Numbered from the stretch's first letter, positions 25,759-34,740 are shown. The stretch: 64,000 bases of DNA from Kitasatospora sp. GP82 (GCF_029892105.1 NZ_JARZAJ010000013.1:124001-188000); one strand, 5' to 3'. Notes: generated by a model not told the origin, from the sequence alone. Numbers and translations: made by a program.

Positions 25759-26766
25759 GTGCCCGACGAGCTGACCGAGGCTCTTCTCCCGGAGGTGGCG
25801 AGCTGGCTGCGCCGCCGTTCCTGGACGGCTGCCGACCGTCCCGCCGAGGCCCTGCTGGCGGCCAAGCGGGCGGCCGGCCCGGCCGGCACGGTCAGCGTGG
25901 TGCTGCCCGCACTGGACGAGGAACCGACGGTCGGCGAGATCGTCCGGGTGATCCGCCGCGAGCTGATGGAGCGGCTGCCGCTGGTCGACGAACTGGTGGT
26001 GGTCGACTCGGGCTCGGTGGACCGCACCGCCGAGCTGGCCGCCGCGGCCGGTGCCCGGGTGGTGCACCGGGACGACATCCTGCCCCGAATACCCACCGCG
26101 CCCGGCAAGGGCGAGGTGCTCTGGCGCTCGCTGCTGGCCACCTCCGGCGAGATCGTCTGCTTCATCGACGCCGACCTGCGCGAGTTCGACCCGGCCTTCG
26201 TCACCGGGATCGTCGGGCCGCTGCTCACCGACCCCGGTATCCAGCTGGTCAAGGCGATGTACGACCGTCCCCTGGAGACCGAGGGGGCAGTCGTACCCGC
26301 AGGCGGGGGACGGGTCACCGAGCTGGTCGCCCGCCCGTTGCTCAACCTGCACTGGCCGCAGCTCGCCGGGTTCGTCCAGCCGCTCGGCGGGGAGTACGCG
26401 GCGCGGCGCTCACTCCTCGAACGGCTGCACTTCCCGACCGGGTACGGGGTCGAGCTGGGGCTTCTGGTGGACGCCCTGGACGAGGTCGGCCTCGACGCAC
26501 TGGCCCAGGTCGACGTCGGGGTCCGCCACCACCGCCATCAGGACGGCCAGGCGCTCGGCCGGATGGCGGCCACCATCTACCGCACGGCACTGGAACGTCT
26601 CGACCGGACCCACCGCCTCAAGGCCGCCGACGACCTGGTCCATCCGCACATCACCCAGTTCACCCGCGACCCGGCCTCCCGCGACTTCACCGCCCACACC
26701 CACCCCGTCACCGCCCTCGAACGCCCCCCGATGCGTACCATCCCCGAATACCGCACCCGCCAGTAA
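25759..26766 (+). CDS. gpgS: Glucosyl-3-phosphoglycerate synthase (GT81)
   Basis: GpgS transfers glucose from a nucleotide sugar to 3-phosphoglycerate, the first step to glucosylglycerate and related polysaccharides. The 335-residue GT-A protein has VVLPALDEEPTVGEIV near residue 48, VVDSGSVDRTAELA near 78, the metal-binding DADL near 137, and FVQPLGGEYAARRS near 205, typical of the family. The GTG at 25759 follows GAGGAG. It is divergent from thrC and just upstream of otsA. Confidence 0.88.
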   Translation: MPDELTEALLPEVASWLRRRSWTAADRPAEALLAAKRAAGPAGTVSVVLPALDEEPTVGEIVRVIRRELMERLPLVDELVVVDSGSVDRTAELAAAAGARVVHRDDILPRIPTAPGKGEVLWRSLLATSGEIVCFIDADLREFDPAFVTGIVGPLLTDPGIQLVKAMYDRPLETEGAVVPAGGGRVTELVARPLLNLHWPQLAGFVQPLGGEYAARRSLLERLHFPTGYGVELGLLVDALDEVGLDALAQVDVGVRHHRHQDGQALGRMAATIYRTALERLDRTHRLKAADDLVHPHITQFTRDPASRDFTAHTHPVTALERPPMRTIPEYRTRQ

Positions 26767-26952
26767 CCCCCAGGCGGGCTCGGGGCCCCGGGCGAGCCTT
26801 CAGCGCCACAAGCGGGCCCGGGCGACGGGCGAGCCTTCAGGGGCGCGGGGCTCTGAAAACTCACCCCTACCGCGAAGGGCCTTCCCCAGGCCCCCCGGGA
26901 TGCTCTCGTGCTGGGTGGTTTGCCCGTGGGGAGGCCCGGCAAGGTTCAAGGC
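26767..26952. repeat. Intergenic repeats with ggggcgcggggctctgaaaa
   Basis: The spacer between gpgS and otsA holds a direct repeat gggcgagccttcag (26790-26803 and 26827-26840). The second copy continues into ggggcgcggggctctgaa, the core of the dispersed family also seen at 3718, 18601 and elsewhere. Confidence 0.6.
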
Positions 26953-28458
26953 ATGGGCGATCTCGCGACCGAACGTTCGAATCCGACCGGCACGGCCCCG
27001 ATCCTGGTGGCCTCGAACCGCGGCCCGGTGTCCTTCAGCATCGAGGACGACGGCTCGTTGACCCTGCGCAGGGGCGGCGGCGGCCTGGTCTCCGGGCTCT
27101 CGGCGATCGACGACCCGTCCTCCGTCTGGGTCTGCGCGGCACTCGGGGACGCCGACCGCGCGGCCGCCCGCCGGTCCCCCGACGGCCGTCTCGACCTGGG
27201 GGGCTTCGAGGTGGGCGGGCAGGCCGTCCGGATGCTGGACATCGACCCCGGCACGTTCACCCGCGCCTACAACGGCGTGGCCAACTCCAGCCTGTGGTTC
27301 GTCCATCACCTGCTGTACGACACCCCGGTCTCACCGCTCTTCGACGACCGCTTCCGCCGCGAGTGGGAGTCCTACGAGGCGTACAACGCCGCCTTCGCCG
27401 AAGCGCTGGCCGCCGAGGCCGCCCCGGGCGCCGCGGTCCTCATCCAGGACTACCATCTCTCGCTCGCCCCGACGCAGCTCCGCGCGCTCCGCCCCGATCT
27501 GCGCATCGGCCACTTCTCGCACACCCCGTGGGCCCCGCCCGAGTACTACCGGATGCTGCCGGACGACGTCGCCGAGGCGGTGCTCAGCGGCATCCTCGGT
27601 GCCGACCGGGCCGCGTTCCTGACGCGCCGCTGGGCGCTGGCCTTCGCCGACTGCTGCGAGGCGGTGCTCGGCGCGACGGTCGACCGGGACGCCCTCACCG
27701 TCACCCACGCCGGACGCACCACCCGGCTGGGTGTGCACGGCCTCGGCGCCGACGCCGACTTCCTGCGCTCACGGGCCCACCAGCCCGATGTGGACGCCCG
27801 GTTGGCCACCCTGAAGCAAGCCGTCGGCCACTCCGGCGACGGCACACCGCGGAAGACCGTCGTCCGGGTGGACCGCACCGAGCTGAGCAAGAACATCGTC
27901 CGCGGCCTGCTCGCCTACCGGCACCTGCTCCGCTCCCGCCCCGACTGGCAGGACCGGGTGGTGCACATCGCCTTCGCCTACCCCTCGCGCCACGACCTGC
28001 CCGAGTACCGCGAGTACACGGCGGCCGTCCAGCGCATCGCCCACGAGATCAACGACGAGTTCGGGACGGCGACTTGGCAGCCGTTGATCCTGCATGTCAA
28101 CGACGACTTCCCGCGTTCGCTGGCCGCCTACCGGCTCGCCGACGTGGCCCTGGTCAACCCCATCAGGGACGGGATGAACCTGGTGGCCAAGGAAGTCCCG
28201 GTGGTTTCCGACGCGGGCTGCGCCCTGGTGCTCTCCCGCGAGGCCGGCGCCTACGCCGAACTCGCCGAGGACGCCCTCACGGTGAACCCGTACGACATCA
28301 TCGCCACCGCCGAGGCCCTGCACCAGGGGCTGACCATGCCGGCCGACGAACGCGCCGACCGGACCAAGCGGTTGGCGGCGGCAGCGACCGCGCTGCCGCC
28401 GCAACGGTGGTTCCTGGACCAGCTCAGCGCGCTGGGCCCGATCGGCCCGACGAGCTGA
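26953..28458 (+). CDS. otsA: Trehalose-6-phosphate synthase (GT20)
   Basis: OtsA joins UDP- or GDP-glucose to glucose-6-phosphate. The 501-residue product has the N-terminal ASNRGPV, glycine loop RRGGGGLVSGL near residue 38, IQDYHLSL near 165, FSHTPWAPPEY near 192, and a C-terminal DGMNLVAKE. The donor-binding motif usually reading ERLDYSK is DRTELSK here (near 315), keeping the key Arg and Lys. The ATG at 26953 gives the normal start. The 3' end overlaps otsB on the other strand by 35 bp. Confidence 0.88.
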   Translation: MGDLATERSNPTGTAPILVASNRGPVSFSIEDDGSLTLRRGGGGLVSGLSAIDDPSSVWVCAALGDADRAAARRSPDGRLDLGGFEVGGQAVRMLDIDPGTFTRAYNGVANSSLWFVHHLLYDTPVSPLFDDRFRREWESYEAYNAAFAEALAAEAAPGAAVLIQDYHLSLAPTQLRALRPDLRIGHFSHTPWAPPEYYRMLPDDVAEAVLSGILGADRAAFLTRRWALAFADCCEAVLGATVDRDALTVTHAGRTTRLGVHGLGADADFLRSRAHQPDVDARLATLKQAVGHSGDGTPRKTVVRVDRTELSKNIVRGLLAYRHLLRSRPDWQDRVVHIAFAYPSRHDLPEYREYTAAVQRIAHEINDEFGTATWQPLILHVNDDFPRSLAAYRLADVALVNPIRDGMNLVAKEVPVVSDAGCALVLSREAGAYAELAEDALTVNPYDIIATAEALHQGLTMPADERADRTKRLAAAATALPPQRWFLDQLSALGPIGPTS

Positions 28459-29308
28459 TCCGGTCTGCCAACTCGGTCAGCAGCGCGACCACTCCGGCCG
28501 GCCCCGGCACCAACAGGTCGGCCCGGTCGGCGAGTTCGCGTACCTGTGGCTCGCCCTCGACCGTCCCGCTGCTGCACACCAGCAGCCCCGGCAGACCGTC
28601 CGCACGGCGCTTCTCGACGGCCGCGTACGCGGGCAGATCGCCGAGGTCGTCCCCGGCGTACAGCACCGCGCCGACGGCCGGGCGCTCGGCCAGGAAGGCG
28701 GTCAGGGCCGTGCCCTTGTCCACCCCCGGCGGGCGCAACTCCAGGACGTAGCGGCCGGGTTCGACCATCAGGCCGTGGTCGGCGGCGAGGCGGGCGAGCG
28801 GCTCGCGGAGCAGGTCGAGCGCAGCGTCGGGGGACGGCGTCCGTCGGGTGTGGACGGCAAGGGCCCGGCCCTTGTCCTCGATCCAGGTGCCTGGCCGGGC
28901 ACCCGCCCGCTCCAGTGCGGCGGGCAGTTCGGCCCGCAGTGCGGCCACCCCGGGCGGTGGCGGGGGTGCGGTCAGCTCGCCCGTCCCGGCCTCCCAGCGC
29001 TCGGCGCCGTACTGGCCGAGCACCGTCAGATGCGCCAGGTCCGGGACGTCCGCGAAGCCGCCGTACCGGACGGCGACGTCCGCCGGGCGGCCCGTGATCA
29101 CGACCACCGCACCGACCAGCGGTGCGAGTTCGCAGAGAGCGGGAACCGCGCCCGGATGGGCGCGGGCCTGCTCCGGGTCCGGGACGATCGGTGCCAGCGT
29201 CCCGTCGAAGTCGAACGCGATCACGGCCTCGGCGGGCGCCACCAGCAGGGCCGCCAGGCCCTCCCGCCCCGCCGGGGTACTCGGTACCGGCCACTCAGTC
29301 ATACCCAT
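28424..29308 (-). CDS. otsB: Trehalose-6-phosphate phosphatase
   Basis: OtsB removes phosphate from trehalose-6-phosphate. The 294-residue HAD protein has motif I DFDGTLAPI near residue 33, motif II VVVITGRP near 69, the cap segment WIEDKGRALAVHTR, KGTAL, and motif IV AGDDLGDLPAY near 220. It converges on and overlaps otsA, so the pair is encoded tail to tail. Starts at 29308 and 29302 are equally plausible. Confidence 0.93.
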   Translation of the reverse strand: MGMTEWPVPSTPAGREGLAALLVAPAEAVIAFDFDGTLAPIVPDPEQARAHPGAVPALCELAPLVGAVVVITGRPADVAVRYGGFADVPDLAHLTVLGQYGAERWEAGTGELTAPPPPPGVAALRAELPAALERAGARPGTWIEDKGRALAVHTRRTPSPDAALDLLREPLARLAADHGLMVEPGRYVLELRPPGVDKGTALTAFLAERPAVGAVLYAGDDLGDLPAYAAVEKRRADGLPGLLVCSSGTVEGEPQVRELADRADLLVPGPAGVVALLTELADRISSSGRSGPAR

Positions 29309-29344
29309 GCCAGGACACTACCCAGTCGGCCACCGCCGCACCGC

Positions 29345-29572
29345 TCACCGCTCCGCGCGCTTGGCCTCCCGGATCCGGCGCAGCCGGTTGATCAGCACCG
29401 GGTCGTGCGCGAGTGCCTCCTGCCGGTCGAGGAGGCCGTTGAGCAGCTGGTAGTACCGGGTCGCCGAGAGATCGAGCTCCTCCCGGACGGCCCGCTCCTT
29501 GGCACCCGCCGTACGCCACTGCCGGGCCTCCAGCGCGAGTACCGCGAGCTCGCGCTCGCTCAGCTCGGCCAT
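29345..29572 (-). CDS. DUF3263 helix-turn-helix protein (75 aa)
   Basis: The small protein has the DUF3263 signature: ELAVLALEARQWRTAGAKE, then a helix-turn-helix with LSATRYYQLLNGLLD and a basic C-terminus. It is likely a DNA-binding protein related to sigma-factor region 4. ATG 29572 lies behind GGAGG; an upstream start at 29587 is possible. It is 36 nt upstream of otsB and may be co-transcribed with it. Confidence 0.85.
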   Translation of the reverse strand: MAELSERELAVLALEARQWRTAGAKERAVREELDLSATRYYQLLNGLLDRQEALAHDPVLINRLRRIREAKRAER

Positions 29573-29676
29573 CTCACCCACCTCCACCGCCTCCGCTACG
29601 AAGTGTCATTCTGCCCGGCCGCTCCGACACACTCTGCCGTCCCCGCCGCCTCCGCCGTCCGGATAGCGTCGGGGCC

Positions 29677-30030
29677 ATGACCAACAGCTTCGCTCTGCAC
29701 ATCCCCGACCTCGAACTGGACCCGGACCCGCTCGACCCGGCCCAGATCGTCTCCGGCACCCCCGAGGTCTCCGGCAAGGTGCTCTGGGAGTCCGAGGACG
29801 GCCGCCGGCTGCGCGGGGTCTGGCAGATCACCCCGGGTGTGGTGACCGACGTCGAGGCCGACGAACTGTTCGTGGTGATCAGCGGCCGCGCCACCGTCGA
29901 GGTCGAGGGCGGCCCGACCCTGAACGTCGGCCCCGGCGACTTCGCCGTCCTGCGCGAGGGCGACCGCACCACCTGGACCGTCCACGAGACCCTCCGCAAG
30001 GCGTACTCGATCAACCTCGACGGGAACTGA
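29677..30030 (+). CDS. Cupin-domain protein
   Basis: The 117-residue product is a single cupin of the small (S)-ureidoglycine-aminohydrolase-like type: WQITPGVVTDVEADELFVVISG (landmarks TDVEADELF near residue 70) and GDFAVLREGDRTTWTVHE. The usual His-rich metal motif is reduced, with Glu and Asp in its place, as in this subgroup. The reaction is unknown. The ATG at 29677 is preceded by a weak ribosome site. Confidence 0.8.
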   Translation: MTNSFALHIPDLELDPDPLDPAQIVSGTPEVSGKVLWESEDGRRLRGVWQITPGVVTDVEADELFVVISGRATVEVEGGPTLNVGPGDFAVLREGDRTTWTVHETLRKAYSINLDGN

Positions 30031-30317
30031 CTTCCGCTCCCCGGCCCAAAGGCCGGGGATTCCCACCACGGTCGGCTGACCGTCTCGGTGGGTTCCTGCT
30101 TCACCGCGCTGTGCGGGGACATGTCCCCCCAGCGTGGTGAAGAGATGGTTGGGCAGGGTGGCCAGGAAGCTCTTGAGGTCCTCGCGCATGCCTGCCGGTC
30201 ATCGCGTCGCGGTGTCCTGGGTGGCCGGGAGCAGGTTGTAGATCCCGCCGAACTTGAGGGTGTTCTCCTCGGTATTCCGGCAGATCGGGACGGAAGCCCC
30301 TTCTGCCCCACAGGCGT
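30031..30317 (-). mobile_element. Decayed IS200/IS605-type end with TnpB-style hairpin
   Basis: Read on the minus strand, gggaatccccggcctttgg and the following gccggggag form the GAATCCC-hairpin-GGGGAG layout of IS200/IS605 right ends (the guide-RNA scaffold end of TnpB). The stem is 30039-30046 / 30051-30058. No tnpA or tnpB frame survives in the 287 bp. The hairpin now also serves as a terminator-like structure right after the cupin gene. Confidence 0.45.
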
Positions 30318-31112
30318 TCAGGCCCTGATCACCTGGACGCCGGCCTCGGCGAAGGCGGCGGCCAGCTCCTCGCCGATGCCCTCGTCGGTGACCAGGGTGC
30401 CGATCCGGTCGAGGCCGCAGATCCGGGCGAAGGCCCGGTGGCCCAGCTTGGAGGAGTCGGCTGCCACCACGACCCGGCGGGCCCGCTCGGCGAGCAGCCG
30501 GTTGACGCTGGCCTCGCCCTCGTGGTGGGCGGTCGCGCCGTGCTCGGCGTCGAGCGCATCCACACCCAGCACCGTGACGTCCAGGGTGAGTTCACCGAGC
30601 ACCAGCGAGGCCAGCGGACCGATCAGCTCGTAGGACTGCGGGCGGGCGACGCCACCGGTGAGCACGATCTTCACCTGCGGGCGGACCGTCAGTTCATTGG
30701 CGATGTTCAGCGCGTTGGTGACGATGGTGACGGTCTGCCCCGGGCCGCTCTCCGGCCGCTCGGCCAGGTCGGGCCGGACGGCGAGCGCCCTGGCCACCTC
30801 GGTGGTGGTGGTCCCGCCGTTGAGGCCGACCACCTCGCCCACCGCGATCAGCTCGGCCACGGCCGCACCGATCCGCTGCTTGGCACCGGCGTTCCTGGCG
30901 GTCTTGTAGCGCAACGGCAGGTCGTACGAGACGTTGTGCGCCACCGCGCCACCGCGCGTACGGGTGACCATCTGCTGGCGCGCGAGCTGGTCGAGGTCGC
31001 GCCGGATGGTGGCGGCGGAGACCTCCAGCGCCTCGGCGGCCTCCTCGACCTCCAACTTGCCGTGCTCGGCGAGCAGTTCCAGCAGTGCGTTCCACCGCTC
31101 GTACCTGGACAC
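30318..31112 (-). CDS. DeoR/GlpR-family sugar-phosphate repressor
   Basis: The 264-residue product has an N-terminal helix-turn-helix (LLELLAEHGKLEVEEAAEAL then SAATIRRDLDQL, residues 8-48) and a DeoR C-terminal sensor domain with VGLNGGTTTTEVAR near 96 and DVTVLGVDAL near 178. Such regulators respond to phosphosugars. It is divergent from the SIS gene, the likely target. The GTG at 31112 follows AGGAGGG; a palindrome in the shared spacer may be its operator. Confidence 0.9.
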   Translation of the reverse strand: MSRYERWNALLELLAEHGKLEVEEAAEALEVSAATIRRDLDQLARQQMVTRTRGGAVAHNVSYDLPLRYKTARNAGAKQRIGAAVAELIAVGEVVGLNGGTTTTEVARALAVRPDLAERPESGPGQTVTIVTNALNIANELTVRPQVKIVLTGGVARPQSYELIGPLASLVLGELTLDVTVLGVDALDAEHGATAHHEGEASVNRLLAERARRVVVAADSSKLGHRAFARICGLDRIGTLVTDEGIGEELAAAFAEAGVQVIRA

Positions 31113-31240
31113 GCTGGACCGGCCCTCCTGGCTCCTGCCGACTGCCGCGCGCGGCCGCGCGAAGCCTGGACAGCTTTGCACATCCCCACCGGCCCGAGCG
31201 TTGTCCGAGGCCCGCCACACCCCGCCGGACACTCCCAACC

Positions 31241-31271
31241 ATTGCGCAATCATGCTCGAAACGGCTATAAA
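31241..31271 (+). promoter_or_regulatory. Promoter of the SIS gene with attgcgcaat palindrome
   Basis: ttgcgc (31242-31247), 18 bp, tataaa (31266-31271) form a plausible promoter 68 bp before the SIS start. The -35 lies inside the perfect palindrome attgcgcaat (31241-31250), a candidate DeoR operator. Confidence 0.55.
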
Positions 31272-31338
31272 TCAATCAGCTTCACGCACGATGCCTCTCA
31301 GTAGCAATGGACCTGAGCACTCCGAGGAGCTCGCACCC

Positions 31339-32274
31339 ATGGCTTTGACTTCCCTGACCGGCGAGGAACTCGCCACCCAGCCCGCGAACTGGCGCCGCGC
31401 CGCCGCACTCGCCGCCGAGGCGTCCATCGCCCTGCCGCAGCACGGCGAACGGGTGGCCGTGGTCGGCTGCGGCACCTCCTGGTTCATGGCGCAGGCGTAC
31501 GCGGCCCTGCGGGAGGCAGGCGGACACGGTGAGACCGACGCCCTGGCCGCCTCGGAGTTCCCCCTCGGGCGCTCCTACGACCGGGTGCTGGCGATCAGCC
31601 GCTCGGGCACCACCACCGAGGTGCTCGACCTGCTCAGCCACCTCAGGACGGGCAGCGGCAAGGCTCACACCACGGCCGTCACCGCAGACCCCGACACCCC
31701 GATCGCCGGGGTCGCCGACCAGTTGCTGGTCCTGGACTTCGCCGACGAGCGCTCGGTGGTGCAGACCCGCTTCGCCACCACCGCGCTCGCGCTGCTCAGG
31801 GCCCACCTGGAGCTGGAGGGCCCGCTGTCCCCGGGCGCCGGGACGGTCCTCCAGGCCGCCGACGACGCCGAGCGGGCCATCGCCCAGCCGGTGCCCGAGG
31901 CCCTGGTCACCGCCGAACAGCTCACCTTCCTCGGCCGGGGCTGGACCTACGGCCTGGCCCAGGAGGCCGGGCTCAAGATGCGCGAGGCGGCCACCGCCTG
32001 GACCGAGGCGTACCCGGCCATGGAGTACCGGCACGGGCCCATCAGCATCGCCGCACCCGGCCGGGTGGTCTGGTCCTTCGGCGAGCTGCCCGACGGCCTG
32101 GCAGAAGACATCACCAGGACCGGCGCCCTGCTGATCGCCGACTCCGGCACCGGCGGCCTCGACCCGCTGGCCGACCTGACCCGCGCCCAGCGACTGGCCG
32201 TGGCGATGGCCGAGTCCCGCGGCCTGAACCCCGACGAACCACGCAGCCTGACCCGCTCCGTCATCCTCATCTGA
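31339..32274 (+). CDS. SIS-domain sugar-phosphate isomerase (AgaS/NagB-II-like)
   Basis: The 311-residue product has two sugar-isomerase (SIS) domains like the isomerase half of GlmS. The first contains VVGCGTSWFMAQAYAALREA (near residue 40) and LAISRSGTTTEVLDLL (near 88); the second has FLGRGWTYGLAQEAGLKMREA and the acidic EAYPAMEYRHGP motif near 230. There is no glutamine amidotransferase domain. It probably isomerises or deaminates an amino-sugar phosphate and feeds the nagK-nagA-aldolase genes downstream. The ATG follows GAGGAG. Confidence 0.85.
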   Translation: MALTSLTGEELATQPANWRRAAALAAEASIALPQHGERVAVVGCGTSWFMAQAYAALREAGGHGETDALAASEFPLGRSYDRVLAISRSGTTTEVLDLLSHLRTGSGKAHTTAVTADPDTPIAGVADQLLVLDFADERSVVQTRFATTALALLRAHLELEGPLSPGAGTVLQAADDAERAIAQPVPEALVTAEQLTFLGRGWTYGLAQEAGLKMREAATAWTEAYPAMEYRHGPISIAAPGRVVWSFGELPDGLAEDITRTGALLIADSGTGGLDPLADLTRAQRLAVAMAESRGLNPDEPRSLTRSVILI

Positions 32275-32436
32275 CCCCACCCACGGCGCGAACCGCATGC
32301 GCCCCCCTACTGCCCCAAGCGCCGCCTCCCGCGCCCGATCACGCGCCCAGGAACGGGAAAGAAAGAAGGTCGCCCAGGACTCCCCCGGACTCCCCAAACC
32401 CCGCAGTGCACCTCCGATGGCGACAAAGCTCACCCA

Positions 32437-32452
32437 GTTGGACCAGACCAAT
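32437..32452. promoter_or_regulatory. DasR-like (dre) site 1 upstream of nagK
   Basis: gttggaccagaccaat matches 11 of 16 positions of actggtctagaccact. It is weaker than site 2, which starts 22 bp further on. Confidence 0.5.
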
Positions 32453-32458
32453 CAGTCA

Positions 32459-32474
32459 ACTGGACTAGACCTCT
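32459..32474. promoter_or_regulatory. DasR-like (dre) site 2 upstream of nagK
   Basis: actggactagacctct matches 14 of 16 positions of the DasR element. It lies 28 bp before the nagK start, where DasR controls GlcNAc genes in other streptomycetes. Confidence 0.8.
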
Positions 32475-32502
32475 CCGACCTGGCCAAGGGACACTGTCAC
32501 CC

Positions 32503-33450
32503 GTGAAGCACGTCATCGCACTCGATGTGGGCGGCACCGGCATGAAAGCCGCGCTACTCGCCCAGGACGGCTCCGTGCTGTTCGAAGCACGCCGACCGAC
32601 CGGGCGGGAGCACGGCACGGACGCCGTTGTCACCGCCATCCTCGACTTCGCCGCCGACCTGGCGGACGAGGGCCGCAGCCGCTTCGGCCGCGCGCCGCTC
32701 GCCGCAGGCGTCGCCGTACCGGGAACGATCGACGAGAAGAACGGGATCGCGGTCTTCTCCGCCAACCTCGGCTGGCGGGACCTGCCGATGCGCAAGCTGC
32801 TCGGCGAGCGCCTCGCCGCCCCTGACGGCGCGACGATTCCGGTCGCGCTCGGTCACGACGTCCGCTCGGGCGGGCTGGCCGAGGGACGGCTCGGGGCAGG
32901 CCAGGGCGTGGACCGCTTCCTGTTCATCGCGCTCGGTACCGGCATCGCCGGGGCCATCGGCATCGGTGGACGGATCGAGGCCGGCGCCCACGGCTACGGC
33001 GGCGAGATCGGCCACGTGGTGGTCAGGCCCGGCGGCCCTGCCTGCGGCTGCGGAGCCCGCGGCTGCCTGGAGACCCTGGCGTCGGCCTCGGCCGTCTCCC
33101 GGGCCTGGGCCGAGGCGAGCGGCGACCCCGCGGCGGACGCGGCGGCCTGCGCGGTCGCAGTCGACGCCGGGGACAAGCGCGCGCTCGCGGTCTGGCAGAA
33201 CGCGGTGGACGCGCTCGCCGACGGAATCGTGCTGGCGCAGAGCCTGCTCGACCCGTCGACGGTGATCGTCGGCGGCGGACTGGCCGAGGCCGGTGACACC
33301 CTCTTCACGCCCCTACGCGCGGCGGTTGCCGAGCGGCTGACCTTCCAGATGCCCCCGAAGGTCGTACCGGCCATGCTCAAAGACACCGCCGCGTCCCTGG
33401 GCGCGGGCCTGCTCGCCTGGGATCTGCTCTCCTTGGAGGTGACCGCGTGA
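32503..33450 (+). CDS. nagK: N-acetylglucosamine kinase (ROK family)
   Basis: NagK phosphorylates GlcNAc at C6. The 315-residue ROK protein has the N-terminal phosphate loop LDVGGTGMKAAL (near residue 7), the catalytic GHDVRSGGLAEGRLG region near 125, the zinc-binding CGCGARGCLE near 182 preceded by GHVVV, and IVGGGLAEAG near 258. The GTG follows AAGGGA. Its stop overlaps the nagA start (gtga). The family alone allows other hexoses; the nagA partner and dre sites favour GlcNAc. Confidence 0.88.
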   Translation: MKHVIALDVGGTGMKAALLAQDGSVLFEARRPTGREHGTDAVVTAILDFAADLADEGRSRFGRAPLAAGVAVPGTIDEKNGIAVFSANLGWRDLPMRKLLGERLAAPDGATIPVALGHDVRSGGLAEGRLGAGQGVDRFLFIALGTGIAGAIGIGGRIEAGAHGYGGEIGHVVVRPGGPACGCGARGCLETLASASAVSRAWAEASGDPAADAAACAVAVDAGDKRALAVWQNAVDALADGIVLAQSLLDPSTVIVGGGLAEAGDTLFTPLRAAVAERLTFQMPPKVVPAMLKDTAASLGAGLLAWDLLSLEVTA

Positions 33451-34673
33451 CTAGCGCGCGGAATCAATCAGCGGCCGGGCTGCGGGGTACCGTACTGGCC
33501 GGCGCCCGACTGGTCCTGCCCGGCGGTGTCGTCGAGAACGGGCGGCTGACCGTCGAAGGCTCCCGGATCGCGGCGGTGACGACCAGTGCGTCCCACGCGG
33601 GCGGCGGTGACCGCGAGCCCGGCGACGTCGACCTGACCGGTCACACGGTCGTCCCGGGCTTCGTCGACCTCCATGTGCACGGCGGCGGCGGTGCCTCCTA
33701 CGCCTCCGGGGTGGCCGAGGAAGCCCTCAGGGCCGCCCGTACGCACCTGGAGCACGGCACCACCACCACCGTCGCCTCGACCGTCACCGGCGAGATCGAC
33801 GAGCTCTGCCACCAGGCGGCCGTCCTCTCCGAGCTGGTCGAGGACGGCGTGCTGGCGGGCATCCACTTCGAGGGCCCGTTCATCTCGCCGGGCCGCTGCG
33901 GTGCCCACCGCCCCGACCTGCTGCGCCACCCCGACCCGGCGCTGGTCCGCAAGCTGGCGGACGCCGCGCGCGGCCACGCCAGGATGTTCACCCTCGCGCC
34001 GGAGCTGCCGGGCGGCCTGGAGTCCGTCCGGATGCTCGCCGACCTCGGCATCATCGCGGCCGTCGGCCACACCGACTCCGACTACGCGAAGACGCTGGAG
34101 GCCGTCGACGCCGGTGCCACCGTCGCCACCCACCTGTTCAACGCGATGCCGGGTATCCAGCACCGCGCGCCGGGCCCGATCGTCGCCCTCCTGGAGGACG
34201 AGCGGGTCACCGTCGAGCTGATCAACGACGGCGTCCACCTGCACCCCTCGGTGCTCGACCTCGCGTACGGCACGGCGGGCCCCGACCGGGTCGCACTGAT
34301 CACCGACGCGATGGGCGCGGCCGGGATGGGCGACGGGCTCTACCCGCTCGGCCCGCTCCAGGTCCGGGTCGAGAACGGTGTCGCCCGGCTGGTCGAGGGC
34401 GGCACCATCGCCGGCTCCACCCTCACCCTCGACGTCGCCTTCAAGCGCTCCGTCACCGTCAACGGTCTGGGCCTCGACCAGGCCGTGCAGTCCCTGTCCA
34501 CCGTCCCGGCCCGGCTGCTCGGCCTCACCGACTCCATCGGCTCCCTGGAGGCAGGCAAGAACGCCGACCTCGTCGTCCTCGACTCCGACACCTACGACCT
34601 CGTCGCGGTGATGCGCCGCGGCGAGTGGATCGTCGGCGCGGACCGCTTGCGCAAGGCCGTCCACGCGGCCTGA
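33447..34673 (+). CDS. nagA: N-acetylglucosamine-6-phosphate deacetylase
   Basis: NagA removes acetate from GlcNAc-6-phosphate. The 408-residue amidohydrolase has PGFVDLHVHGGGG (first metal His pair, near residue 70), HFEGPFISPGRCGAH near 140 (metal-binding Glu), GHTDSDY near 208, HLFNAMPG near 228 and the catalytic Asp in ALITDAMGA near 289. It is translationally coupled to nagK by a 4-nt overlap. The product, glucosamine-6-phosphate, fits the upstream SIS isomerase. Confidence 0.94.
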   Translation: MTSARNQSAAGLRGTVLAGARLVLPGGVVENGRLTVEGSRIAAVTTSASHAGGGDREPGDVDLTGHTVVPGFVDLHVHGGGGASYASGVAEEALRAARTHLEHGTTTTVASTVTGEIDELCHQAAVLSELVEDGVLAGIHFEGPFISPGRCGAHRPDLLRHPDPALVRKLADAARGHARMFTLAPELPGGLESVRMLADLGIIAAVGHTDSDYAKTLEAVDAGATVATHLFNAMPGIQHRAPGPIVALLEDERVTVELINDGVHLHPSVLDLAYGTAGPDRVALITDAMGAAGMGDGLYPLGPLQVRVENGVARLVEGGTIAGSTLTLDVAFKRSVTVNGLGLDQAVQSLSTVPARLLGLTDSIGSLEAGKNADLVVLDSDTYDLVAVMRRGEWIVGADRLRKAVHAA

Positions 34674-34680
34674 GCCCTCC

Positions 34681-34737
34681 TGTCCCCCAGGAGGTGAGCA
34701 GCGGCGCCGTGCCCCGCCACTCACCTCCTGGGGGACA
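34681..34737 (+). promoter_or_regulatory. 18-bp hairpin that buries the aldolase ribosome site
   Basis: tgtcccccaggaggtgag (34681-34698) and ctcacctcctgggggaca (34720-34737) form a perfect 18-bp stem with a 21-nt loop, ending 3 nt before the ATG at 34741. The only ribosome-binding candidate, ggggga, is in the right arm. It could also terminate nagA transcription. Confidence 0.8.
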
Positions 34738-34740
34738 CCC

